Below are positions 1-7,837 of a stretch of 42,869 nucleotides of DNA, piece after piece; the first letter of the stretch is position 1, and the number at the start of each line of letters is the position of its first letter. The translations under genes and the position numbers were made by a program. The stretch is from Armatimonadota bacterium (lineage in GTDB: Bacteria; Sysuimicrobiota; Sysuimicrobiia; Sysuimicrobiales; Humicultoraceae): positions 1 through 42,869 of the forward strand of contig VGFA01000023.1 in assembly GCA_016869025.1 (NCBI GenBank), read 5' to 3'. The notes beneath the pieces are model-generated. The model was not told where the DNA came from, searched no databases, and saw only the letters and a list, made by a program, of their open reading frames with translations.

Positions 1-7
1 CTAAGTC

Positions 8-1675
8 ATGGGGATCCTGGCGCGTGCACGCAAGGCGGTGATTTTGGTCCTGGCAGCCCTACTGGTCGGTTGGCCGCCCACTCTGCCGGCAGTTGGCCAG
101 ATAGTCCTAGAAGACGTGGTTGCCCGCGGCTTCGAGGTCGCCGTTTCGATCACGCCGGTTGACCTGAGCCTGGAGATGGTGGGAGGCGATCTGCGTTTCC
201 TGAGCCGGGGCACGCTGCGCGGGACCGCCCGGGTCGCCCTAGAGATCACGGCCGAACAGCCGGTCTCCCGGGTCAGGATGGAGCTGTCGTCTGCGCTGAC
301 CGTCCGGTCGGTGCAGGCCGAAGGCGCCAGGGTCACCTTCACACGGACGGGTTCACAAGTGCTTCTAACCTTTGACCCGGCGCTGTCCCCCAAGGCGCGC
401 CAGACGGTGACCGTCGAGTACGACGGGCAGCCGCTCTATCTTTACAACGAGTTTGTGCTGCTCCACACCGGCGCGCTGTACCCGGTTCTGGTAAGCCCGT
501 TCGGCGACTACTCCGCCAACATGGGCCGGGTGAGCATCCAGGTCACCGCTCCTGCGGGTTTTGCGGCCGTGTCCACGGGTCGGCAGGTCTCCGCAGAGGG
601 GAACGTGGTGCGGTGGGACTCCGAGGTCGAGGTGCCCTGGGTCGCGCTGGCCGGAGGCAGGCGGCACCGGCGGGTGGAACGGACAGCCGGCGGCGTGCGG
701 CTGCAGATCTACGTGATCCCGGGCGAGGAGCGCAACCTCGACAAGCTGGCCGGCTACACCGGGCAGGCCGTGGAGTTCTTCGGCCGGCTGCTCTACCCGT
801 TTCCGTATACCGAGCTGAAGGTGGTCTCGCTGATCGTCGTGGGTGGGGGCATCGGGTATCCAGCGATGCTGCTGATTGACGACCGTGCCTTCAGCGGCAC
901 GATGCCCGGCGCGCTCAACCGTGACTCATGGCTCTTTCTCCTGATGGCACACGAGGCCGCCCACTCCTACGTGCCCAGCCGGACCGTGCCCAAGGGAGTG
1001 GGGTTCGTCTGGCTATCGGAGGGGTTCGCCGAGTACCTGGCCCTTATGGCTGTGGAGGCCGTGATGGGGCCGGAGGCGTTTGCCCGTGAGCTGCAGGAGG
1101 AGAGGGACGACTACGCCGTGATCGCCGGCAAGCCAGAGGACAGGTCGATCGCATCGTTCACGTTCGCCAACTACGGCCCGCGCGCCTCGCGCCGCGTGAT
1201 CTACGGCAAGGGGAGCCTGGTGCTCCACATGCTGCGGTTCGTCATCGGGGACGATGCGTTCCGGCGCTCGCTGGCGGCCTTCTTCCAGCGGACCCGAGGC
1301 CGGGCGGCGCGCGTGGATGAGTTCCGGGATGTGGCGGAGGAGATCTCCGGAGCGAAGCTCGAATGGTTCTTCGACCAGTGGATTTCCCAGGTCGTGCTGC
1401 CCGACTACGTTGTGGCCTCTGCCTCCACGACCCGGACCGATGAGGGGGAGTTCCGAACCACAGCGACGATTCGCAACACCGGCACCGGAACTATGCCTGT
1501 GGATGTGGCGTTCGGCGCCGGTGAAGGCCGGGTCGTGCGCCGCGTCGAGGTGCCCGGCCGTGGCGAGGCCACGGTGACGGTTACGACCCCGGCGGCGATC
1601 AAGGAGGTCGAGGTTGATCCAGGTAGATGGCTGATCCAGTCGAACTATAAGAACGATAGGTACGAGATCCGATAA
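8..1675 (+). CDS. Secreted M1-like (gluzincin) zinc metallopeptidase
   Basis: The 555-aa protein starts with a hydrophobic signal segment (about residues 10-33), so it is probably exported. The middle holds a zinc-peptidase site, HEAAH at residues 315-319. The third zinc ligand is Glu338 in WLSEGFAEY, exactly 18 residues after the second His, which is the HExxH-x18-E spacing of M1 aminopeptidases. The usual GAMEN substrate-recognition motif is not obvious; GGGIGYPAM occupies that region. The N-terminal 200 residues look like a beta-rich domain, and a second beta domain follows the catalytic part. Known of the family: hydrolysis of peptide N-termini or proteins outside the cytoplasm. The start is the ATG seven bases from the window edge, so an upstream SD cannot be judged. 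The fold class is sure; the substrate is unknown. Confidence 0.8.
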   Translation: MGILARARKAVILVLAALLVGWPPTLPAVGQIVLEDVVARGFEVAVSITPVDLSLEMVGGDLRFLSRGTLRGTARVALEITAEQPVSRVRMELSSALTVRSVQAEGARVTFTRTGSQVLLTFDPALSPKARQTVTVEYDGQPLYLYNEFVLLHTGALYPVLVSPFGDYSANMGRVSIQVTAPAGFAAVSTGRQVSAEGNVVRWDSEVEVPWVALAGGRRHRRVERTAGGVRLQIYVIPGEERNLDKLAGYTGQAVEFFGRLLYPFPYTELKVVSLIVVGGGIGYPAMLLIDDRAFSGTMPGALNRDSWLFLLMAHEAAHSYVPSRTVPKGVGFVWLSEGFAEYLALMAVEAVMGPEAFARELQEERDDYAVIAGKPEDRSIASFTFANYGPRASRRVIYGKGSLVLHMLRFVIGDDAFRRSLAAFFQRTRGRAARVDEFRDVAEEISGAKLEWFFDQWISQVVLPDYVVASASTTRTDEGEFRTTATIRNTGTGTMPVDVAFGAGEGRVVRRVEVPGRGEATVTVTTPAAIKEVEVDPGRWLIQSNYKNDRYEIR

Positions 1676-1680
1676 CCGTA

Positions 1681-1699
1681 GCCCCGGCGCGCCCGGGGC
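1681..1699 (+). other. Intercistronic GC-rich stem-loop
   Basis: A perfect 7-bp inverted repeat (GCCCCGG / CCGGGGC) with a 5-nt loop sits between the peptidase stop and the panB SD sequence. There is no T-tract, so it may be an mRNA-stability or processing element rather than a terminator. This is seen in sequence; the role is inference. Confidence 0.4.
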
Positions 1700-1714
1700 C
1701 GAAAGGAGCAAGAG

Positions 1715-2578
1715 ATGACCGATCGCAAGAAGGTTACGCTTCCGTCGCTGATGAGGAAGATGGCCGACGGCGTCCCGATCACGATGATCACCTGCTACGA
1801 CTATGCCATGGCAGACCTGGTCGAGAAGGCCGGCGTGGACATAGTACTAGTTGGGGACAGTCTCGGAATGACCATGCTGGGCTACGCGGGCACACTGCCC
1901 GTGACTATGGACGACATGATCCGGTACACTCAGGGGGTGCGGCGGGGCACGCCAAACAGCTGGCTCATCGGCGACATGCCGTACATGTCCTACCAGCCGT
2001 CCGTGGAGAGCGCAATACGCAACGCTGGCCGGTTCATGGCCGAGACCGGGTGCGACGCCGTGAAGCTGGAAGGCGGCGCCGAGATGGCCGACCGGATGGC
2101 GGGCATCACCAGGTCAGGTATCCCGGTGATGGGGCACCTGGGGCTTACACCGCAGAGTGTGTCGGCGCTTGGTGGATTTAGGGTGCAGGGCAGAGACGCT
2201 TTGCAGGCCAAGAAGATCGTTGACGACGCCATGGCGCTCGAGGAGGCCGGGGCCTTCAGCATACTACTGGAGATGGTGCCCGACCGGGTGTGCGCGCTGA
2301 TCGCCGAGCGTTCGAGCATCCCCATCATCAGTCTCGGTTCCGGTCTGGATGCCCACGGCCAGCTATTGATCTTCCACGACATGTTCGGGCTGTATCCGCG
2401 CTTCAAGCCCAGGATGGCCAAGGTGTACGGCAACGCAGGTGAGGTTATCCTAAACGGCCTTAGGCAGTACGTGGCCGAGGTGATCGGCCGCCAGTTCCCG
2501 CAGCCGGAACACGGGTTTGGAATTGACGACGAGCAGATGGCCGAGCTAAAACGCATGGTGGAGGGTGATGCCCCGTGA
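1715..2578 (+). CDS. panB: 3-methyl-2-oxobutanoate hydroxymethyltransferase
   Basis: PanB transfers a hydroxymethyl group from 5,10-methylene-THF to 2-oxoisovalerate to make ketopantoate, the first committed step of pantothenate and hence CoA synthesis, in the cytoplasm. The 287-aa length is slightly above the family norm. Family motifs are clear: ITCYDYAMADLVEKAGVD near the N-terminus, the metal-binding VGDSLGM loop, then DAVKLEGG, GHLGLTPQS and LEMVPDRV. A good SD (AAAGGAG) lies 6-7 nt before the ATG. The last four bases overlap the next gene (GTGA), so the pair is translationally coupled. No panC or panD is nearby. Confidence 0.95.
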   Translation: MTDRKKVTLPSLMRKMADGVPITMITCYDYAMADLVEKAGVDIVLVGDSLGMTMLGYAGTLPVTMDDMIRYTQGVRRGTPNSWLIGDMPYMSYQPSVESAIRNAGRFMAETGCDAVKLEGGAEMADRMAGITRSGIPVMGHLGLTPQSVSALGGFRVQGRDALQAKKIVDDAMALEEAGAFSILLEMVPDRVCALIAERSSIPIISLGSGLDAHGQLLIFHDMFGLYPRFKPRMAKVYGNAGEVILNGLRQYVAEVIGRQFPQPEHGFGIDDEQMAELKRMVEGDAP

Positions 2579-3867
2579 AAGACGAGCTTCGAGGGAGACT
2601 GCGCGTCTCCGACGCTCAACTGGAGGCAGTCAACGCGCTGTTGCTGGATCCCGGCAACCGGGTGGTGAACGCCCTGCTCGAGGTGATGCGTCCGTACGGG
2701 ACCCCTGAGGAGATCAACCGCAAGGCCGAGTCGGCCCGCGCTCTTCCATCGCTGCTGTCCCGGCTCGAGGCGATGCGGTCTCCATACCTGGCCGACCTGC
2801 GCTGGCTGGCCGAGCAGCGCGACCGCGGCGCCTTCATCAGCATCGCGGACTATCGCCGCCGGATCCTGGGCCCGAGCGCGGAGGAGAGGGTCTTCGCCGA
2901 GGAGTTTGCCGTCACGCTGGAGATCAGCGCGCTGCAGTACTTCCCCTGGCTGATCAGCGAGGCCAGGCAGGCCATCGCCGGCGGAGAGCTGATGCCGGCG
3001 CGGTTCATCCGTGTGCGCAGGATGAAGGAGTCGGAGGCCGACGACGGTGACATGCCGGCCGTGGCCGCGGCCATGCAGATCATGGGCGCCAGCTACGTGG
3101 AGACGCTCGATACCAAGGGCACGGACGGCTCCAACGTGCACCTGGGCGGGCCTGAGACCATCACCGGCTACTTTGGAGGCATCGGCCAGCCCAACGACCA
3201 TGCCCTCAAGTGGGTGGACGAGTTTCTGTACTACTACACGAACTACGGCACCCCCCAGGTGCTCAACATAAACCCGGGCACGGTGATGCTGGCGTACCTG
3301 CTGCACAAGCTGGGGGTGAACATCGAGTTCAAGATCTCGGTGTTCATGGGCAACGACAACCCCTACGCGGTCCTCTGGACGCTGATCGGCGCCAAGCTGT
3401 TCTCGCGTCCGGACGGCACCAGCCCCCTGATCGGCTTCAACTTCAGCAACTCGGTGAACAACCAGACGATCGAGCGCTGCGCCGAGGCGCGTCGCGCGCT
3501 TGACTTCGAGACCGTGGTGCGGTTCGAGCACCACATCACCGAGACGTGGAAGAGCATCGTGCGCCAGCCCTACAACCGGAGGCGCGAGCTGGTCGAGGTC
3601 GCCGGGCGCGTCGCCAACATCTCCGCCAAGCACGAGGGCGGCGACCCAGAGGTGGAGCAGACCCGCGAGCACCCTTCGGATGTTCTGGATTACTTCCGGG
3701 AGAAGGCCGAGGTGGAATCGAGCGGTCAAATGGCGCTTCTGGAGCGCAACTACCTGGACAAGCACGCCGCGCTAAACCAGACGGCGCGGGCGCTGACCGA
3801 GGGAGGGCTGGCGTTCGTGGCGGCCCGCAACCTCCACAGAGGGAATGCTCCGGAGGTGGACGGCTAG
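2575..3867 (+). CDS. Unrecognised 430-aa protein coupled to PanB
   Basis: I do not recognise this family. The GTG start overlaps the panB stop (GTGA), and the codon use is as strongly GC3-biased as in panB, so it is a genuine gene. The N-terminal 130 residues are helical and charged. From about residue 135 a more conserved-looking core begins, rich in short motifs such as ETLDTKGTDGSNVHLGG, NYGTPQVLNINPG, KISVFMGNDNPYAVLWT and VVRFEHHITETWKSIVRQP. No signal peptide or membrane segment is seen. The alternating hydrophobic strands with Gly/Asn/His-rich turns would fit a barrel-type enzyme, but that is impression only. Coupling to panB suggests a role in the same pathway or in C1 or keto-acid metabolism; this is inference. 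Confidence 0.85.
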   Translation: MKDELRGRLRVSDAQLEAVNALLLDPGNRVVNALLEVMRPYGTPEEINRKAESARALPSLLSRLEAMRSPYLADLRWLAEQRDRGAFISIADYRRRILGPSAEERVFAEEFAVTLEISALQYFPWLISEARQAIAGGELMPARFIRVRRMKESEADDGDMPAVAAAMQIMGASYVETLDTKGTDGSNVHLGGPETITGYFGGIGQPNDHALKWVDEFLYYYTNYGTPQVLNINPGTVMLAYLLHKLGVNIEFKISVFMGNDNPYAVLWTLIGAKLFSRPDGTSPLIGFNFSNSVNNQTIERCAEARRALDFETVVRFEHHITETWKSIVRQPYNRRRELVEVAGRVANISAKHEGGDPEVEQTREHPSDVLDYFREKAEVESSGQMALLERNYLDKHAALNQTARALTEGGLAFVAARNLHRGNAPEVDG

Positions 3868-3880
3868 GTATCCGACTCCG

Positions 3881-3909
3881 TTGACTTTCCGATCATTCTC
3901 GCTTACTAT
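3881..3909 (+). promoter_or_regulatory. Sigma70-type promoter for the DeoR cluster
   Basis: TTGACT (3881-3886) and TACTAT (3904-3909) are separated by exactly 17 bp, one of the best -35/-10 pairs in this GC-rich window. Transcription would start near 3916, giving a leader of only about 12 nt before the regulator ATG at 3928. No SD is visible in that leader. Confidence 0.7.
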
Positions 3910-3925
3910 CAATCACGACCAATCA
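3910..3925 (+). promoter_or_regulatory. Candidate DeoR operator (direct repeat)
   Basis: CAATCA occurs twice, at 3910-3915 and 3920-3925. The 10-bp period (one helical turn) spans the predicted transcription start, between the -10 box and the ATG of the DeoR-family gene. DeoR-type regulators often bind short repeats and autoregulate, so this position suits an operator. The repeat is seen directly; binding is inference. Confidence 0.45.
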
Positions 3926-3927
3926 AA

Positions 3928-4683
3928 ATGGATCTCCCCGCTGAGCGGCGCCAGCGCATCCTCCAGTTACTGGAGGCCCGGGGAGGTCTGCGCACCGCAG
4001 ATCTGCAGCAGGCCATCGGAGTGTCGGTCGCCACGATCCGACGGGATCTCAGCGACCTCGCAGAGCAGAACCTCATAGAACGAACCCACGGCGGCGCCCT
4101 CCAGAGGGCGCTGGGCACGGCGCACGAGCCGCCTTTCTCGGTGAAGTCCGCCCTGATGCGCGAGGAGAAGGAGCGGATCGCAAAGGGCGCAGCGCGATTG
4201 GTTTCCCCCGGCTCAACCATCATTCTCGACTCCGGCTCCACCGCTCTGGCGCTGGCCCGCCAACTGGCAGGCCAGCGCATCACGGTGATCGCGCTCGACC
4301 TACCCGCCGCGCAGGCCGCCGCCGCCGGGCAGACAGAGGTCCTGCTGGCCGGAGGGCGCGTGCGCAACGGATTGTACAGCCTGGTTGGCCCGTGGACCGA
4401 AGAAACCATGCGCGGACTCCACGGGGATCTCTTCTTCATGGGTGCGGATGCCGTGGACGACGACGAGGTTTCCAACAGCACCGTGGACGAGGCAGCGGTG
4501 AAGCGGCTGGCCATCCGGGCGGCGAGGGAAGTGATCCTGCTGGCGGACCACAGCAAGTTCGGGCGCAAGGCGCTGGCTCAAGTGTGCCGGCTCGACGAGT
4601 TGAGCGTCTTGGTGACGGACAGGGGTATCGGTCCACGCGAGGCAGTTCTCCGTGAGCGAGTCAGGAAGGTGGTGATCGTCTAG
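3928..4683 (+). CDS. DeoR-family transcriptional regulator
   Basis: This 251-aa protein has the classic DeoR layout. An N-terminal winged helix-turn-helix (residues about 1-57, containing ERRQRILQLLEARGGL and VSVATIRRDLSDL) is followed by a sugar-phosphate-sensing domain with DSGSTALALARQL, FMGADAVDD and LADHSKFGRKAL. Members usually repress a sugar-catabolic operon until a phosphorylated sugar binds. It is the first gene of the catabolic cluster and ends 2 bp before the BtpA-like gene, so it is probably autoregulated from the promoter at 3881-3909. The likely inducer is a product of the FGGY kinase at 5500 (inference). Confidence 0.93.
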   Translation: MDLPAERRQRILQLLEARGGLRTADLQQAIGVSVATIRRDLSDLAEQNLIERTHGGALQRALGTAHEPPFSVKSALMREEKERIAKGAARLVSPGSTIILDSGSTALALARQLAGQRITVIALDLPAAQAAAAGQTEVLLAGGRVRNGLYSLVGPWTEETMRGLHGDLFFMGADAVDDDEVSNSTVDEAAVKRLAIRAAREVILLADHSKFGRKALAQVCRLDELSVLVTDRGIGPREAVLRERVRKVVIV

Positions 4684-4685
4684 CC

Positions 4686-5498
4686 ATGGAGCGTTTCGCC
4701 GACCTGTTTGGGACGCGCAAACCCGTGATCGCGATGGTGCACTTTCAGGCGCTCCCCGGCACCCCGCTGCACGATGACGTGGGAGGGATGAGCGCGCTGA
4801 TCGGCCAGGCCAGGCAGGATCTGGTTGCCCTGCAATCGGCCGGCGTGGATGCGGTGATGTTCGGGAACGAGAACGACCGGCCGTATGAGCTGCGCGTGGA
4901 CGTCGCCTCGACCGCTGCGATGGCCTATGCAATCGGACGGCTCCGCGACGAGATAAGGGTGCCGTTCGGCGTGGACGTGCTTTGGGATCCGCTCAGCACC
5001 CTGGCACTATCCGCGGCCACCGGCGCGCGGTTCGCCAGGGAGATCTTCACCGGTGTGTACGGCTCGGACATGGGGCTCTGGGAAGGCCGTGCCGCCGAGG
5101 CCCTGCGCTACGGGCGCCGGCTTGGGCGCAGTGACCTGTTCCTGCTCTACAACATATCCGCGGAGTTTGCCTCGCCCCTGGACAGCCGGACGGTGGCCGA
5201 GCGTGCGCGCAGCGCGGTCTTCTCGAGCGTGGCGGACGCTATTCTGGTCTCCGGGCCGATCACAGGCGAGGCGACTCCCCTGGAACACCTGCGCGAGGTC
5301 AAGCGCGTGCTTCCGGCCACGCCGGTTCTGGCCAACACCGGCGTTCGCCACGATAACGTCGCCGATGTCCTGGCGGTGGCCGACGGCTGCGTGGTTGGGA
5401 CTGCGCTCAAGGTGAACGGCGACACGTGGAGCCCGGTGGATCCCGAACGGGCCAGGCAGTTCATGGAACTGGCGCGCGGGGTGCGCGCCCTCTCCTGA
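4686..5498 (+). CDS. BtpA/SgcQ family TIM-barrel protein
   Basis: The 270-aa sequence matches the BtpA/SgcQ family: KPVIAMVHFQALPGTP at the start, DAVMFGNENDRPY, GVDVLWDPLSTLALSAATG, IFTGVYGSDMGLWEG, DAILVSGPITGEAT and VLANTGVRHDNVADVL. The family is a predicted phosphate-binding barrel found in photosystem I biogenesis and in sugar gene clusters. Its catalytic reaction is not established to my knowledge. The gene lies between the DeoR regulator and the FGGY kinase with almost no spacing, so it very likely acts on a sugar or nucleoside-type intermediate here. Confidence 0.88.
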   Translation: MERFADLFGTRKPVIAMVHFQALPGTPLHDDVGGMSALIGQARQDLVALQSAGVDAVMFGNENDRPYELRVDVASTAAMAYAIGRLRDEIRVPFGVDVLWDPLSTLALSAATGARFAREIFTGVYGSDMGLWEGRAAEALRYGRRLGRSDLFLLYNISAEFASPLDSRTVAERARSAVFSSVADAILVSGPITGEATPLEHLREVKRVLPATPVLANTGVRHDNVADVLAVADGCVVGTALKVNGDTWSPVDPERARQFMELARGVRALS

Positions 5499-5499
5499 G

Positions 5500-6990
5500 A
5501 TGATGACTCTGGGCGTGGACGTCGGCACGACCGCGTGCAAGGCGGTCCTGCTGGATGAGCACGCCCGGATCGTGGCGGAGGCCGAGCATCCCCACGATCT
5601 CGTCAACCTCCATCCCGGGTGGGCGGAGGAAGACCCCGAGGACTGGTGGCGGGGAGCGGTGGCCACGACACGGCAGGTCCTTGCCGGCCAGGACCCCTCC
5701 GGCGTGCGCGCCGTTGGGATCTCTGGTATGGTGCCTGCGCTGCTTCTGCTCGACGGGGATGGAAACCCAATCCGGCGCTCCATCCAGCAGAACGACGCGC
5801 GCGCGGTAGACGAGATCCGCTTCTGCAAAGAGCGTCTTCCCGAGGACGACTTGTTCCGGCGTACCGGCGCCACGTGGAACCAACAGGTGATTCCGCCCAA
5901 GCTGTGGTGGATCAGGCGGCACGAGCCCGAGGCCTGGCCGAAGATCCGCCGCATCTGCGGTTCCTACGAGCACCTGACGCAACGGCTGGCAGGGGCGACA
6001 TACACGGAAGCCAACTGGGCGCTGGAATCGGGCATGTGGGATGCGCTGGAGGAGACCTGGTTCGCGCCGGTGCTCGACCTGGTTGACCTGCCGCCTGGGG
6101 TGCTCGCGCCCGTACGGCGCGCGCACGAGATCGTCGGCGAGGTGACCGGCCGCGCGGCGCGGGAGACCGGCGTGCGGGCAGGAACCCCGGTCGTGGCCGG
6201 CAGCGCAGACCACATCGCGGCGGCGCTGGCCGCAGGCCTGGCCGCCGGGGGCGAGGCGGTGTTGAAGTTCGGCGGCGCAGGGGATTTCCTCTACGCGGTG
6301 GACGGATTCCGGCCCCTGCGCGAGATGTTCATAGACTACCACGACCTGCCGGGCCTCTTCGTTATCAACGGCTGCATGGCAACCTCGGGGAGCCTGGTGA
6401 AGTGGTTCAGGGACCGGTTCCATGCCGGCGCCTCGTACGCAGACCTCGACCTGGCCGCGTCGAGGATCCCGCCGGGGAGCGACGGCCTCGTGCTGCTGCC
6501 CTATTTCCTCGGCGAGAAGACGCCCCTGCACGACCCCGAGGCGCGCGGCACCGTCCTGGGGCTGACACTGTCTCACACTCCTGCCCACATCTACCGCGCA
6601 ATTCTAGAGGGCGTGGCCTTCGCGTTCCGTCACCACGTGGAGGTACTGGAGGCCGCGGGCCACCCGGTCGCGCGGTTCTACGTCATGGACGGCGGCGCGC
6701 GCAGCGCGCTTTGGCGCCAGATCACCGCATCGGTCCTGGGGAGGGAGGTGTGTCACCTGGAGGGCGGCCACGCGGGCAGCGCGTACGGCGTGGCCTTCGT
6801 GGCGGGTGTGGCCGCGGGTCTGTGGCCGTGGGAGCGGGTCAGGGATCAGGTCAGGATCGCCGGGATAACCCAGCCGGACGCCGCAGCCGTGCCCGTATAC
6901 GCGGAGATCTACGGGACATACCGAGATACCTATCGCAGGCTGAAGGACCTCTACCCGAAGCTGAGGAGGGAGCACGTTGTTGGGGCTTGA
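5500..6990 (+). CDS. FGGY-family carbohydrate kinase (xylulokinase-like)
   Basis: The 496-aa cytoplasmic kinase has both actin-like halves. The N-terminal phosphate-binding loop is LGVDVGTTACKAVLLDE, followed by HPGWAEEDPEDWW and the domain-I motif GISGMVPALLLLD. The C-terminal half has VVAGSADHIAAALAAGL, GEKTPLHDPEARG and DGGARSALWRQITASVLG. The family phosphorylates sugars or polyols with ATP; xylulokinase is the nearest general label, but the true substrate cannot be read from sequence. The start ATG is doubled (5500 and 5503), and the end overlaps the SDR gene by 14 bp. Confidence 0.9.
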   Translation: MMTLGVDVGTTACKAVLLDEHARIVAEAEHPHDLVNLHPGWAEEDPEDWWRGAVATTRQVLAGQDPSGVRAVGISGMVPALLLLDGDGNPIRRSIQQNDARAVDEIRFCKERLPEDDLFRRTGATWNQQVIPPKLWWIRRHEPEAWPKIRRICGSYEHLTQRLAGATYTEANWALESGMWDALEETWFAPVLDLVDLPPGVLAPVRRAHEIVGEVTGRAARETGVRAGTPVVAGSADHIAAALAAGLAAGGEAVLKFGGAGDFLYAVDGFRPLREMFIDYHDLPGLFVINGCMATSGSLVKWFRDRFHAGASYADLDLAASRIPPGSDGLVLLPYFLGEKTPLHDPEARGTVLGLTLSHTPAHIYRAILEGVAFAFRHHVEVLEAAGHPVARFYVMDGGARSALWRQITASVLGREVCHLEGGHAGSAYGVAFVAGVAAGLWPWERVRDQVRIAGITQPDAAAVPVYAEIYGTYRDTYRRLKDLYPKLRREHVVGA

Positions 6991-7768
6991 GGCACTCGTG
7001 ACAGGAGCCGCGTCGGGCATAGGCCGGGCGATTGCCCTCCGGCTCGCCCGCGAGGGGGCGCGCGTATGGGTGACGGACGTAGACGCGGAGGCCGCCGCGC
7101 GCGTAGGGGCGGAGATTACCGCGTCCGGCGGCGATGCGACCGCTCGTATCCTTGATGTTACGAGCCGCTCCGATCTGGAGCGCGTCGCGGAGGAAGTCTA
7201 CGCCGCCGCCGGCCGGCTCGACCTGCTGATAGTCAACGCGGGAGTCTCGACCATGAACCACTTCCTGGATCTGACCGAAGAGGAGTGGGACCTCAACTTC
7301 GGCGTCAACGTCAGGGGCGCGTTCCTCACCATGCAGACCTTCGCAAGGCGGATGGTGGGACAGGGGCCGATTCCGGGCAGGGAACTGCGCGGCAAGATCG
7401 TGCTCACGGCATCCATGGCCGCGCGGCGCGCTGCGCCATTGTTGGCGCACTACTCGGCCTCCAAGTTCGCCGCCCTAGGTCTGATGCAGGCCGCGGCCCG
7501 GGAACTGGCGCCCCACCGTATCACCGTGAACGCGGTCAACCCCGGCTACGTCAGAACCGCGATGCAGGATCGCGAGGTGGCCTGGGAAGCGCGGCTGCGG
7601 GGCGCCGACCCCGACGAGGTGGTCCGCGACTACCTGAAGGACACGCCCCTGGGGCGGCTGGAGACCCCTGAGGACGTGGCTGGAGTCGTGGCGTTCCTGT
7701 GCGGGCCCGACGCCGATTTCATTACCGGAGAAGCCATCGAGGTGAACGGGGGCGCGTGGATCGCCTGA
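6977..7768 (+). CDS. SDR-family NAD(P)-dependent oxidoreductase
   Basis: A classical 263-aa short-chain dehydrogenase. The nucleotide loop TGAASGIGRAIALRLA (TGxxxGxG) is near residue 9, with D at the end of strand 2 (VTDVDAEAA), NAG at LLIVNAGVS, the catalytic Tyr-Lys pair in YSASKFAALG, and the terminal ITGEAIEVNGGAW. The start is TTG at 6977, preceded 6 nt upstream by AGGAGGG and lying inside the end of the kinase gene. It probably oxidises or reduces a sugar alcohol or acid upstream of phosphorylation by the kinase. Asp at the end of strand 2 suggests NAD rather than NADP. Confidence 0.9.
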   Translation: MLGLEALVTGAASGIGRAIALRLAREGARVWVTDVDAEAAARVGAEITASGGDATARILDVTSRSDLERVAEEVYAAAGRLDLLIVNAGVSTMNHFLDLTEEEWDLNFGVNVRGAFLTMQTFARRMVGQGPIPGRELRGKIVLTASMAARRAAPLLAHYSASKFAALGLMQAAARELAPHRITVNAVNPGYVRTAMQDREVAWEARLRGADPDEVVRDYLKDTPLGRLETPEDVAGVVAFLCGPDADFITGEAIEVNGGAWIA

Positions 7769-7771
7769 ACG

Positions 7772-7785
7772 CGGGCGCGCGCCCG
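7772..7785 (+). other. Intercistronic palindrome before the binding-protein gene
   Basis: A perfect 14-nt palindrome (CGGGCGC / GCGCCCG) lies just after the SDR stop and about 50 nt before the binding-protein gene. Similar hairpins in transporter operons protect or process mRNA so that the binding protein is made in excess. That role here is inference. Confidence 0.35.
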
Positions 7786-7837
7786 GACTGCACGTCGCAC
7801 TCGAAAGAACAAACGCACGCGATGGGAGGTGCAAGGG

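Noticed and set aside
1990-3765. A 591-codon minus-strand frame opposite panB and its neighbour
   Set aside because: It spans two convincing plus-strand genes in shadow, and no family motif is visible.
7829-7837. GTG 7829 as the start of the solute-binding protein
   Set aside because: It overlaps the GGGAGG SD sequence that is ideally placed for ATG 7838, from which a normal signal peptide begins.
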